NCBI RefSeq assembly: GCF_900112865.1 | Contig: NZ_FONH01000002.1 | Location: forward strand, 478,713 to 542,712 | Direction: 5' to 3' | Source: Dyella marensis | Lineage (GTDB): Bacteria; Pseudomonadota; Gammaproteobacteria; Xanthomonadales; Rhodanobacteraceae | DNA: 64,000 nt | In this document: positions 1 to 10,462 of the stretch, in pieces | Layout of the letters: the number at the start of each line of letters is the position of its first letter | Position numbering within the stretch: position 1 is the stretch's first letter | The notes under the pieces: generated by a model | What the model was told of the DNA's origin: nothing | The model's input: the letters and a program-made list of their open reading frames with translations, nothing else | The model's database searches: none | Program-made: the position numbers and the translations under genes

Positions 1-339
1 GCCAGCCGCCAGGTAGAAGTGCAGACGCATCTGCTGTACGCGATGAGCCGGCAGCTTCACCGCCAGCATCTGGATGCCGCCGACGGTTCGGCCGAACAGC
101 GCATGGCCGCCTTCCTGGTGGATCTGCATGCGCGCCGCGAGGCGCTCGGCTGCAGCGGTGCCGCGCTGCCGCTGCCGATGTCGCGCGCCGACATCGGCAA
201 TCATCTGCGCCTGGCCACCGAAACGGTCAGCCGGCTGCTGGCGCGGTTCCGCGACGCGGGGCTGCTGCGGGTGACGCGCAGCGGCGTGGAGCTGCTGGAC
301 ATGGATGGACTGCGCCACGTAGGTTGGGGTGAGCCATAG
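1..339 (+). CDS. Crp/Fnr-family transcriptional regulator, C-terminal part
   Basis: Only the last 112 residues are in the window; the reading frame is open to base 1, so the gene begins upstream. What remains is the end of the dimerisation helix followed by a winged helix-turn-helix, with the recognition segment around DIGNHLRLATETVSRLLARF (about nt 190-250), which is typical of Fnr/Anr-type regulators. The cyclic-nucleotide-like sensor domain and any cluster-binding cysteines lie outside the window, so the signal it senses cannot be told. The last residues (VGWGEP) and the stop codon are encoded by an intergenic repeat (318-384), so the C-terminus has probably been rewritten by repeat insertion. 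Confidence 0.85.
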   Translation, partial: ASRQVEVQTHLLYAMSRQLHRQHLDAADGSAEQRMAAFLVDLHARREALGCSGAALPLPMSRADIGNHLRLATETVSRLLARFRDAGLLRVTRSGVELLDMDGLRHVGWGEP

Positions 340-384
340 GCGAACCCCAACGATGCGAGACGTCTGAAGTCAGCCCAACCTACG
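318..384. repeat. Family A inverted repeat, copy 1
   Basis: The outer arms are CGTAGGTTGGG at the left and CCCAACCTACG at the right, and the inner block contains GGTGAGC and GCGAACCCCAAC. The same element occurs at 23675-23767, 35166-35204, 52109-52202 and 61606-61692. This copy lies between the Fnr-type gene and the convergent copper ATPase gene and supplies the stop codon of the former. It resembles REP/BIME elements; no RAYT transposase is in the window. Confidence 0.8.
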
Positions 385-2852
<2,468 letters not shown>

Positions 2853-2856
<4 letters not shown>

Positions 2857-3278
2857 GCCTGGTCCTCCGCGTCCGACAGCGCGCGCAGGATCGGGCACTG
2901 CTCCGGCGAACCGTGCCCCGGGCAGGCATCGATCAATTCCTCCAGCCCGTCACGCACGCGGGTCAACTCGGCAATCCGCGCATCGATCGCGGCCAGCCGC
3001 TCCTGCGCCCGTTTCTTCACCGCCTTCACGCCGCGCTGCCGGTCGGCTGACAGCGCCAGCAGGTCGCGGATCTCCTCCAGCGTGAAGCCCAGGTCCTTGG
3101 CGCGCCGGATAAAGCGCAACTGGCGTACCGCGCCTTCGTCGTAGCTGCGATAGCCGGAGGCCCGGCGCACCGGCTCCGGCAGCAGCCCTTCGCGCTCGTA
3201 GAAGCGGATGGTGTCGATATTCACGCCGACGCGCTTGGCGACGGCACCGATGGTCAGGGTGGGGTTATGAGTGTCCAT
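2853..3278 (-). CDS. MerR-family metal-responsive regulator
   Basis: A 141-residue regulator with the MerR winged helix at its N-terminus ([20 protein letters not shown]), a coiled dimerisation helix, and a C-terminal metal-binding loop [10 protein letters not shown] (C-x8-C). It precedes and overlaps the copper ATPase gene by 4 bp, so it most likely senses Cu(I) and activates its own operon, although the C-x8-C loop alone does not exclude other soft metals. The start at 3278 is chosen because the family begins just before the HTH and because a 20-bp-spaced MerR promoter lies directly upstream; the longer frame to 3413 would run through that promoter. Confidence 0.88.
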
Positions 3279-3317
3279 GGGGCGAAGTCTAGACCATTGA
3301 TCAAGGTCCAGAGTCAA
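3276..3317 (-). promoter_or_regulatory. MerR-type promoter of the merR-copA operon
   Basis: Reading the minus strand, TTGACT (3317-3312) and TAGACT (3291-3286) are separated by 20 bp, the overlong spacer characteristic of MerR-activated promoters. An imperfect dyad (GACC-TTGATCAA-TGGTC) sits in the spacer. The start codon lies 7 nt after the -10 hexamer, so the transcript is expected to be leaderless or nearly so. Confidence 0.7.
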
Positions 3318-3332
3318 GCCGGCGCCAGGCAA

Positions 3333-3362
3333 AAAGAACCCGGCCATGCAGCCGGGTTCTTT
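3333..3362. terminator. Intrinsic terminator after the S53 peptidase gene
   Basis: A perfect 12-bp stem AAAGAACCCGGC / GCCGGGTTCTTT with a 6-nt loop. On the minus strand it is followed by a T run, and it sits about 55 bp past the peptidase stop codon. It also separates the peptidase gene from the merR-copA promoter. Confidence 0.8.
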
Positions 3363-3417
3363 GGTGACAAGCAAGCGCAACCGCCGCCCGCTCCATGCGG
3401 CGGTCGGGAGCACGTAC

Positions 3418-5895
3418 TTACTGCACGGTCAAGGTCACATCGTCCAGCACGAACGAGGTCTGCAGCGACGAGTCTTCGGCGCCGGTGAACTTGATCGTCA
3501 CCGTCTGCCCGATATACGGCGTCAGATTCGCCGTGTGCACCGTATACCCGGTCCCCTTGTTGAGGTTGGAGTAAGTCGCCAGCGTCGCCAACACCGTGCC
3601 GGAGCTGTTGAGCACCTGCACCTTCAGCGTGTCGTAGGCGGTGCTGGTGGTGGTCTCCGCCGTATCGACATGCAGGTAGTACTGCAAGGTCGCGCTGGTC
3701 TTGCCGCTCGGGATGGCCACCGACTGCGACACCGTATCGGTGTGGCTGGAACCATAGCCGTCCATCCACGCAAACCACGTACCGCCATGCGCCGTCTCGC
3801 CGGAGCAGCTGCTGTTGCTGCACAGCACGCCGGAACTGATCGACCACGGCGAGGCCGCACCGCTTTCGAAGCCGGTGTTGCCGAGCAGCTGCGAGGAACC
3901 GCCACCGCCGCCGCTCACCGTCACCGCCTGCGTCTTGCTGTTGCTCGCGCCGAGGTTGTCGGTCACGGTCAGCTTGACGTTGTAGGTGCCGCCAGCCGCA
4001 TAAGTGTGGCTGGGGTTCTGGGCGGTGGAGGTGCCGCCGTCGCCGAAGTCCCAGGCATACGAGCTGATGGTGCCGCCCGTATCCGTGGAGCTGTTGGTGA
4101 AGCTCACCGTCAGGCCGCTGATGGTGTCGCCGAAGTTCGCCACGGGCGTGCTGCCGCCACCGCCGCCGGAACCGGCCAGCGAGTTGACCAGTGCCGCCTG
4201 CGGGCTGCCCCAGCCGGTGGCGAGGTCGTAGCCGGCCACGGCGCTGAAGCCGTTGCTGCCGCTGGTGACGTCGTGGAAGTTGCTGGTATAGCTGCTGCCG
4301 ATGCCGACGTTGTAGATCGCCGGATTGACGAAGCCCACCGTGGCCTTGCCGTTCGCCACGGCCTGCTGGTTCACCAGGGCGAGGAAGCCCGCCCAGCGCG
4401 GCGCGGCGAAGCTGGTGCCGCCGTAGCCGGTTTCGAAGGAGCCGTTGCTCACCGTCGGGTTGTCGAAGTTCGCCTCGGCCGCGACATCCGGGTCGTTGCG
4501 ATAGGTGGTCGAGCCCTTGTTCGCCGAGGTGATGACGCCGGCCAGCTTCTGATAGCTCGGCGTGCTTTCGCCCGAGGCGCTGGTGTAGCCGCCGCCGCCA
4601 TCGGACCAGACCGTTTCCGCCGACCACGCGCCGCTGCTGCTGGTGGTCAGATCGGTGCCGCCGACTTCCAGCACATTGGAGTCGGCCGAGGGCGGATCGT
4701 AGGCGCTGGACGAAGCGTTATACGAACCGCTGTCGCCGGTGGCGTTCACGAAGGTCTGGCCCTGCGCCGCCATTTCCTGATAGATCGGATCGTCGGTGGC
4801 ATTATCGAAATCGCCACCGCCCCAGGAGCAGCTCAGCACCTTGGCCTGGTTGTCCGAGGCCATCTTGTTGAGGATGTCGGTGGCGCTGTCGCCCTCGTAG
4901 AACAACACCTTGGTCAGGCCCGGCGCCATGCCGATCACGTTGACGATATCGAGGATCTGCTCGCCGTCGTCGCAGCTGCTGCCGACGTGCCCGCACTTGC
5001 CGTCGAAACCGCTGACCAGCACGTTGCTGACCGGCACGCTCGAGCTCATGCCCGTATTGCTGTAGTACACGGAAATGTCATTGCTGACGTAGCCATCGAA
5101 CGAGAAGATGCCGACCGTCTGCCCGGAACCGGTCAGCGAACCGCTGCCGTAATAAGCCGTGCGCATGTCGCTCGGCAGGAATTCGCCGCCCGGGCCCGAA
5201 CCGCCATGCGGAATCGGCGTCGCGCTGGATTTCTTGGAATAGTGCGTATGCGGCAGGCGGAAGTTGTCGAGTCCGGAAATGTGCAGCAGCGGCACGCTCA
5301 GGCCGACGGGCGTCGGTTCGCGATCCGCGGCGAAGAACGTGCGGTTCTCGCTCGGATGCGCGTAGTTGCCCATCTTCACCTTGAAGGCGCGGTTGATCGT
5401 TTCCACCGGGCCCTCCACGTCGACCAGCCGGCGGTTCGCGGCGGTGGCGGTGACGGTCAGGCCGTTGGCCTGCGCCCAGGCGACGACGGTGTCGTAATCA
5501 GCCTGCGTCGGCGCGAAGCGCGCGGTGAATTGCTCGACGCTGAGGTACTGGTGGTACTGCGGACTTTTCGGATCCTGCAGGTCGCGCAGCAGCTGATCGA
5601 GCTCGGCCTGGTTGCGCGGCTGCAGGCTGAGGGCGAGCTTGAGATGCTCTTGCGTATCCAGGTTGCTGACCAGCGGCGCCGCGCCATTTCTCACGGCCAA
5701 TGGCACGTGCTGCGTCGCCGTCGTGCCGACGACCGCTACCGCGGCGTCAGTCGCGCCGGCAGCAGGAATCGCGCACAGACCCGATGCTGCAACCCATATG
5801 GACAGACCCAGAACCAACCGGATCCGGCTTGCGAGCCCCTGCTGTTTCAGGGCATGACCGTTCTTCATGGCTTTGTGGCGGAAATGGCTTGGCAT
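3418..5895 (-). CDS. Secreted S53 (sedolisin/kumamolisin) peptidase with PKD domain
   Basis: An 825-residue exported serine-carboxyl peptidase. It has an N-terminal signal peptide (hydrophobic LVLGLSIWVAASGLCAIPAAG), a pro-kumamolisin activation domain, then the catalytic domain with E312 and D316 (GEQILD, E-x3-D), the oxyanion D388 (ATGDSGS) and the nucleophile S495 (GGTSFAAP). A PKD domain follows (WDFGDGGTST), then a C-terminal beta-rich domain of about 150 residues resembling carbohydrate- or substrate-binding appendages. The start at 5895 is chosen for a GGAG 6 nt upstream; the longer frame to 6117 lacks one. Likely an acid-active extracellular protease for protein scavenging. Monocistronic, with its own terminator. 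Confidence 0.9.
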   Translation of the reverse strand: MPSHFRHKAMKNGHALKQQGLASRIRLVLGLSIWVAASGLCAIPAAGATDAAVAVVGTTATQHVPLAVRNGAAPLVSNLDTQEHLKLALSLQPRNQAELDQLLRDLQDPKSPQYHQYLSVEQFTARFAPTQADYDTVVAWAQANGLTVTATAANRRLVDVEGPVETINRAFKVKMGNYAHPSENRTFFAADREPTPVGLSVPLLHISGLDNFRLPHTHYSKKSSATPIPHGGSGPGGEFLPSDMRTAYYGSGSLTGSGQTVGIFSFDGYVSNDISVYYSNTGMSSSVPVSNVLVSGFDGKCGHVGSSCDDGEQILDIVNVIGMAPGLTKVLFYEGDSATDILNKMASDNQAKVLSCSWGGGDFDNATDDPIYQEMAAQGQTFVNATGDSGSYNASSSAYDPPSADSNVLEVGGTDLTTSSSGAWSAETVWSDGGGGYTSASGESTPSYQKLAGVITSANKGSTTYRNDPDVAAEANFDNPTVSNGSFETGYGGTSFAAPRWAGFLALVNQQAVANGKATVGFVNPAIYNVGIGSSYTSNFHDVTSGSNGFSAVAGYDLATGWGSPQAALVNSLAGSGGGGGSTPVANFGDTISGLTVSFTNSSTDTGGTISSYAWDFGDGGTSTAQNPSHTYAAGGTYNVKLTVTDNLGASNSKTQAVTVSGGGGGSSQLLGNTGFESGAASPWSISSGVLCSNSSCSGETAHGGTWFAWMDGYGSSHTDTVSQSVAIPSGKTSATLQYYLHVDTAETTTSTAYDTLKVQVLNSSGTVLATLATYSNLNKGTGYTVHTANLTPYIGQTVTIKFTGAEDSSLQTSFVLDDVTLTVQ

Positions 5896-6192
5896 GCAAT
5901 ACTCCGAAGGATTTTGAGGACAAACGAACCCCATGGGGTTGCGAGAACCCTCATCGATGGAAACCGTGAACAGGCACGGCCGCTTTGTGTTTTTCCGGAA
6001 TTGCCCAGCGATCCAAGGCGCGTCGCAGTCCCCCCGCCCGATCTCCTGCACGAAACACGCCCTTCCATGTGCTGGAAGTGCGTTACGCCGTACCGCGCTA
6101 ATCACAGGATCATTCATCAGTCCCCGACTGATGAATTCATTTATTGAATGGCGAGACGTCGAGAGGCGTCAATAGGAATCGAGGAAATATCG

Positions 6193-6208
6193 CGTGATTT
6201 AAATCACG
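6193..6208. promoter_or_regulatory. Palindrome resembling a Crp/Fnr site
   Basis: CGTGATTTAAATCACG is a perfect 16-bp palindrome. It satisfies both GTGA-N6-TCAC (Crp/Clp-like) and TGAT-N4-ATCA (Fnr-like). It lies about 300 bp upstream of the S53 peptidase start, so a role in that gene's control is only a guess. Confidence 0.4.
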
Positions 6209-6340
6209 GATTTTCGCGGGATAAATCAAGACTTAGTGAAAACATTTATGCATGGCGCTGCATTATATACAGCGAAGCGACGATATTTGTCGCAATATCA
6301 TAGTCTTATAGAGAAATCCGCAGGAATGCAGGGTAAATGA

Positions 6341-6427
6341 CGCAATTAATTGCAGATCGGTAATTAATTGCGAATATCGCGCCGGCGCAATTAATTGCAG
6401 GTCGGTAATTAATTGCGATTATCGCGC
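6341..6427. repeat. Two tandem copies of a 42-bp AT-rich repeat
   Basis: Copies at 6341-6382 and 6386-6427 differ at two positions. Each contains the perfect palindrome GCAATTAATTGC followed by a second TAATTAATTGCG, giving four AATTAATTGC units in 87 bp. The block lies immediately 3' of the gene ending at 6437. Confidence 0.75.
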
Positions 6428-6436
6428 ACCAACCAT

Positions 6437-6859
6437 TCAAGCCGCGGCGCCGGCCGGCGCACTCTTCCAAGGCACACCGGCAATCGTGCAAAAGACCGCG
6501 GCAACCAGCAGCGCGGCACAACCGCCCAGCAGGGCAGCCACGACGATCTCTCCGCTGTCCCGCAGGTAGTACTTGTAGGCCGCAGCCCCGCCAGCCGCCC
6601 CGACCAGGATGCTCAATCCAATGCAAGGCAAGCATGTAAGCCGTCGTGCAAGCAGCAGGCAGGCGATCACCGGCGCGCCGAGCACATAGCTGGCCGCATA
6701 GCAGACGATGGCCATCGCCAGGAGGCCGAGCAGGAATTGATCCAGGTGCTCGGGCGCCTCGATCGCATAGCTCGAGAACAGCAGCGCGAACAGCGCATAG
6801 GCCAGCGGCAACGCAGACGGCGCCAACACCACGCCAAGGACCACGCGGGATCGTTTCAT
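6437..6859 (-). CDS. Hypothetical small membrane protein
   Basis: A 140-residue protein that is mostly hydrophobic, with about four predicted transmembrane helices and short charged loops. No family was recognised. Its start ATG overlaps the stop of the DUF3820 gene (ATGA at 6856-6859), so the two are translationally coupled. It contains an unusual Cys cluster at a helix end (LTCLPCIG). The function is unknown. Confidence 0.6.
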   Translation of the reverse strand: MKRSRVVLGVVLAPSALPLAYALFALLFSSYAIEAPEHLDQFLLGLLAMAIVCYAASYVLGAPVIACLLLARRLTCLPCIGLSILVGAAGGAAAYKYYLRDSGEIVVAALLGGCAALLVAAVFCTIAGVPWKSAPAGAAA

Positions 6860-7086
6860 GGCCGCGGCGCCTGCGAACGCGTTCTCAGCGGATCGAGCAG
6901 CCGCTTCAAGCCGTTGTGATCGAGCTCATGCGCCAGTGCGAGCAGGTTGCCCAGATCGCCCGGCGGGAAACCCTTGCGCGCGAACCACGCCAGATAGGCA
7001 CCGGGCAGGTCGGCGATGAGGCGTCCCTCGTACTTGCCATAAGGCATGGTCATGGTGACCAGACGCTGCAAGTCTTCGGGCTTCAC
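6856..7086 (-). CDS. DUF3820 family protein
   Basis: A 76-residue protein with the DUF3820 signature (MPYGKYEGRLIADLP, then YLAWFARKGFPPGDLG and an NGLKRLLDPLR tail). The family is widespread in proteobacteria, and its members are sometimes annotated as putative quorum-sensing-regulated factors; the biochemical role is not established. First gene of a two-gene unit with the membrane protein that overlaps it by 4 bp. Confidence 0.75.
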   Translation of the reverse strand: MKPEDLQRLVTMTMPYGKYEGRLIADLPGAYLAWFARKGFPPGDLGNLLALAHELDHNGLKRLLDPLRTRSQAPRP

Positions 7087-7195
7087 TGAGCATTCCTGTC
7101 ATTCGAGTCGCGGCAGAGTGTATCCGCTTCAGTCGAAAGCGCCGCGCCGAGCAACAGGCCTGTCGACTGACCACGCGATGCGGGCCGGCGTTCGC

Positions 7196-7603
7196 TCAGG
7201 GATGCAGCGAAAGGCCCTTGATCGCCTTGTCCACCGCCTTCTTCGGTCCGCGCAAGCCGAGGCCGACCAGGTTCAGGGCCTGCGGATCTTCCGCCAGGAA
7301 AGCTTGCCGATTCGCCTCGTCGTGCCCCGTGGAAAACATCGAGTAGACATAGGGCACGATGGCCAGCCCGCGTTCCAGTGCGGACCTGTGCGCGGATTGC
7401 AGACCGGCCAGATCGGCCTGAAACACCAGCATCGGCTGGCCCAGCATGTTGCCGTACTGATTTCCCGCCGAGTCGCGGTAAGGCAAGCCCAGCGCCTCGG
7501 GCGCCGCGGCGGCGATGCCGGTAGCCAGAAACGCGGTTACATTCAGCCGCTGCCAGCCCGCCAGGTCATCGCGGACGATAAGCGCCACCTTGGTGTCGAA
7601 CAT
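7196..7603 (-). CDS. DUF2000 family protein
   Basis: A 135-residue protein matching DUF2000 in length and pattern (KVALIVRDDLAGWQRLNVTAF, YGNMLGQPMLVF, YVYSMFSTGHDEANR). DUF2000 proteins have a peptidyl-tRNA-hydrolase-like fold and no settled function. The start at 7603 lies 38 bp inside the end of the upstream AraC gene, so the pair is probably co-transcribed and this protein may be connected with whatever the AraC regulator controls. Confidence 0.75.
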   Translation of the reverse strand: MFDTKVALIVRDDLAGWQRLNVTAFLATGIAAAAPEALGLPYRDSAGNQYGNMLGQPMLVFQADLAGLQSAHRSALERGLAIVPYVYSMFSTGHDEANRQAFLAEDPQALNLVGLGLRGPKKAVDKAIKGLSLHP

Positions 7604-8513
7604 CCACAGCTCCGGTCACGGATCGATGACGCTCATCTTCGGCACGACCGGCATGGCGATCTAGAACGTTTGTGCATTCGCGCTGATAGGCCGCCGGCGA
7701 CAACCGGTAGGCGCGCTGGAACCATCGCCCCAGATGGCTCTGATCGGCAAAGCCCACGTCCAGCGCAACCTGGTTCGGCTCGCCGCCACCGGCCAGCAGC
7801 GCCCTGGCCGCGCGCAATCGCAAGCGCACCAGGTAAGCGTGCGGCGACTGGCCGAACCTGCGCTTGAACTGCCGCGTGAGGCGGAAGCGATCCATGCCGG
7901 AATGGCGGGCCAGCTCGTCCAGGCCGATGTCGCCGGCCATCCGGTCGTGCAGAAAATCGCGCGCACGCAGCAGCTGATCGGTCGAACCCGCTTCGGGCAG
8001 GGCAAGCTCGCCGGCCTGTGCGGAAAGTCGTCGCACCAGCTCGTCCAGGCACTGGTCGCGCGCCAGCCTGGCTTCGTTGCCATGCAGGGCGAGGAAGGCG
8101 TTCTGGATGATTTCGCGCAAGCCGTCGTCGATGGCCACCGTATTCCTGAAGGCGGCGCCGATACCCGAGGCATTGGGTAACTCGAGCCGGCCGGCCATGC
8201 CGGCGAGCCAGCGCTGCGGCAGGTACAGCATGGCGTAGGTGAAGCCGACATCCTCCGGCGCATCGCCGTCATGAACCGCGCCGGGTTCGATCAGGATGAC
8301 GCGGCCCGCCGTGCTGCGGTGGACGATCCGATGGCAGCGGAACTGCTGGATGCCCTGCTGGGTGACACCGACCAGGACCTCGTCATGATCGTGCGGATCG
8401 TAGGCATGGCCGCGGAAATGCGCGTGCACGCTCTCGATCCCGGTGTCATGGTCCCGGCGAATATGGATCCAGTCGTCGCTGCGCGTCGGTCGATTCACCG
8501 CAGCACTATGCAT
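7566..8513 (-). CDS. AraC-family transcriptional regulator
   Basis: A 315-residue regulator. The N-terminal half is a cupin-like AraC ligand-binding domain (HAYDPHDHDEVLVGV, VILIEPGAVHDGDAPE). The C-terminal third carries two helix-turn-helix motifs (DELARHSGMDRFRLTRQFKR and QVALDVGFADQSHLGRWF). The start at 8513 is the first ATG giving a complete AraC-binding domain; the frame is open further upstream, but that part is antisense to the esterase gene. Divergently transcribed from the esterase with 132 bp between starts, so it may control it, and it overlaps the DUF2000 gene downstream. Confidence 0.88.
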   Translation of the reverse strand: MHSAAVNRPTRSDDWIHIRRDHDTGIESVHAHFRGHAYDPHDHDEVLVGVTQQGIQQFRCHRIVHRSTAGRVILIEPGAVHDGDAPEDVGFTYAMLYLPQRWLAGMAGRLELPNASGIGAAFRNTVAIDDGLREIIQNAFLALHGNEARLARDQCLDELVRRLSAQAGELALPEAGSTDQLLRARDFLHDRMAGDIGLDELARHSGMDRFRLTRQFKRRFGQSPHAYLVRLRLRAARALLAGGGEPNQVALDVGFADQSHLGRWFQRAYRLSPAAYQRECTNVLDRHAGRAEDERHRSVTGAVDVRHQGGAYRPR

Positions 8514-8645
8514 CGCGCGACCGCGCCGGGCCACCTCGGCACGGGAAAGCGCCGTTCTGCGCACGCGAAAGGCCCGCCCTCGCCCGCACCGCGCCCCGCT
8601 GCCCGCCCACGCTGCCGGCCTCATCCCGGACGATCCAGCCACGCC

Positions 8646-9596
8646 ATGCCAAGACCGGTCTTCGCCATGCTCCTGCTTGCCTTCGCCTGCCATGCCGCGC
8701 AGGCGTCCGCCGCCACGTGGCAACCCTCGCCCGGCCATGCGCAACTGCCGATCTGGCCCGCCGGCAAGATGCCCGACGCACTGCCAGCCACCAAGCCGGA
8801 ATCGGTCGCCGCCGACTGGGCGAAGGTCGAGAACGTCAGTGAGCCGACCATGACCATCTATGCGCCGCAGGGCCGCAACACCGGCGCCGCCGTGGTGGTG
8901 TTCCCCGGCGGCGGTTACCAGATCCTGGCGATGGACCTGGAAGGCACCGAGATCTGCGATTGGCTCGTCTCGCGTGGCATCACCTGCGTGCTGCTCAAAT
9001 ACCGCGTGCCCGATTCGGGCCCGACCTGGAAAAACGACCGGCGCTACTACCCGAAGGTGCAGACGGCGCTGCAGGATGCGCAACGCACGCTCGGCCTGGT
9101 GCGCCAGCACGCGGCCCAGTGGCAGGTCGATCCGCACAAGATCGGCGTGATCGGTTTTTCCGCCGGCGGCCATCTCGTCGCCGCGGTGAGTACGCATGTC
9201 GACAAGCGGACCTACCCGGCGGTCGACGCCGCGGATCGACTGAGTTCGCGTCCCGATTTCGCCATCGCCCTCTACCCCGGCCATCTATGGCTGCACGAGG
9301 ACGAGGACCGCGCCACCCGCCCGCAGACGGATCTGCGCCTGCGGCCGGACATCCGCGTCCGCGCCGATACGCCGCCCACCTTCCTGCTGCAGGCCGAGGG
9401 CGACCCCACCGACACGGTGGAGGAATCGCTGGCCTACTACGTCGCGCTGCAGAAGGCCGGCGTTCCGGCCGAGCTGCATCTCTATGCGCAGGGCGGCCAC
9501 GCCTTCGGCCTGCGGCCGACCAGGCTGCCGATCGGGCAATGGCCGGTGCTGGTGGAGCGGTGGTTGCGCACGATTGGCGTGCTGGCGGCGGACTGA
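8646..9596 (+). CDS. Secreted alpha/beta-hydrolase, acetylxylan-esterase-like
   Basis: A 316-residue serine hydrolase with a Sec signal peptide (FAMLLLAFACHAAQASA). The oxyanion region is FPGGGYQ, the nucleophile elbow is GFSAGG with S172, an acidic residue lies in EGDPTDTVE and the catalytic His in GGHAFGL. The layout matches BD-FAE / acetylxylan-esterase-type enzymes that remove acyl groups from plant polysaccharides or act on small esters. The start at 8646 places the signal peptide at the N-terminus. Divergent from the AraC regulator. Confidence 0.82.
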   Translation: MPRPVFAMLLLAFACHAAQASAATWQPSPGHAQLPIWPAGKMPDALPATKPESVAADWAKVENVSEPTMTIYAPQGRNTGAAVVVFPGGGYQILAMDLEGTEICDWLVSRGITCVLLKYRVPDSGPTWKNDRRYYPKVQTALQDAQRTLGLVRQHAAQWQVDPHKIGVIGFSAGGHLVAAVSTHVDKRTYPAVDAADRLSSRPDFAIALYPGHLWLHEDEDRATRPQTDLRLRPDIRVRADTPPTFLLQAEGDPTDTVEESLAYYVALQKAGVPAELHLYAQGGHAFGLRPTRLPIGQWPVLVERWLRTIGVLAAD

Positions 9597-9747
9597 GCAT
9601 GGGCGCGCCTCGCAAAGGCACGCCTAATCAATAAGTTGCAGGAAATGCATGGCGGATTTCGCCGCCATTGGCCCGCACCGCCGGCCCTTGGGTTAATCGA
9701 CGCGTCCCACCCCCCGTGTAGAATCGTCGTCTTTTTTACCCAGCCGC

Positions 9748-10452
9748 ATGGTGCAAGCCCTCCACCGGACGCCCGTCCGCGGCCCGACGTTCATCCGCCT
9801 GCTCGCCAGCCTGACGGACGCCGCCGCCCCGTCCTCTCCGCCCCCGCTGCCGGACCGGTTGAGCCAATGGCTCGACTGGAACCAGGCCATTGCGCTGTCC
9901 ACCGTGCTCGATGGCCGGCCGGCGCAGGGCGACGGCGTGCCGTTCGGCAGCGACGACGAGGACGAATGCGCGCAACTGCGCGCTGCGCTGGCCCAGGCCA
10001 TCGCGGGCGAGCAGGCCTTCGCGCGGCAGGACGCAACGCACGTTGAAGTTGGCATCGACTACGCCATCTTCCGCCAGCGCTATATCGCCCATCAGCGCGC
10101 GATCCAGGCCGCCACCGGCCGCTTGCGCGGCAAGTTGCGCGATCGGCTGGCCGGCGCCAGCGCCGGGATGGCGCGGCTCGCCGCGCTGGACGCCAGCATG
10201 GAAATCGTCCTGAGTCCGCGCGAGCACGAGCTGCTGGCTGCCGCACCCAGGCTGTTGGAAGTGCATTTCGAACGTCTGCGCCAGGCCGCGGAAGCCGCGG
10301 ATGGCGCACAGGGAGCACAGCTCCCTTCCGGGGAAGCGTCGGCCGCGTGGCTGGACGTGTTTCGCAAGGACATGCAGAGCGTGCTGCTCGCCGAACTGGA
10401 TGTTCGTTTTCAACCGGTCGAGGGCCTGCTCGCGGCCCTTCGCGCCAGCTAA
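9748..10452 (+). CDS. DUF3348 family protein
   Basis: A 234-residue soluble protein that matches DUF3348 in length and composition (TFIRLLASLTD, SQWLDWNQAIALSTVLDG, GIDYAIFRQRYIAHQRAI, MEIVLSPREHELLAAAPRLL). It is rich in alpha helix, with no signal peptide or membrane segment. First gene of a four-gene operon, ending 10 bp before the membrane motor-like subunit. No Shine-Dalgarno is obvious before the ATG; a TAGAAT -10-like element lies at 9719-9724. The function is unknown; by position it is a cytoplasmic partner of the MotA/MotB-like pair. Confidence 0.8.
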   Translation: MVQALHRTPVRGPTFIRLLASLTDAAAPSSPPPLPDRLSQWLDWNQAIALSTVLDGRPAQGDGVPFGSDDEDECAQLRAALAQAIAGEQAFARQDATHVEVGIDYAIFRQRYIAHQRAIQAATGRLRGKLRDRLAGASAGMARLAALDASMEIVLSPREHELLAAAPRLLEVHFERLRQAAEAADGAQGAQLPSGEASAAWLDVFRKDMQSVLLAELDVRFQPVEGLLAALRAS

Positions 10453-10462
10453 CTGGGACGTC

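Larger units (their letters stand above)
5896..6436. other. AT-rich intergenic region upstream of the S53 peptidase gene
   Basis: About 540 bp with no convincing gene. The part from roughly 6180 to 6430 is much more AT-rich than the rest of the window. It contains a perfect 16-bp palindrome and two copies of a 42-bp repeat, listed separately. Frames that run through it on either strand start or end arbitrarily and show no protein family. Confidence 0.6.

Noticed and set aside
3346-6147. 933-codon open frame antisense to the S53 peptidase gene
   Set aside because: Composition is Arg/Ala/Gly/Val-rich with no motif, and the peptidase on the other strand has an intact catalytic triad.
6306-6635. 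109-codon frame across the AT-rich tandem repeat
   Set aside because: Its C-terminal half is just the translated repeat (AINYRPAINCAGAI) and it overlaps the better-supported membrane protein gene.
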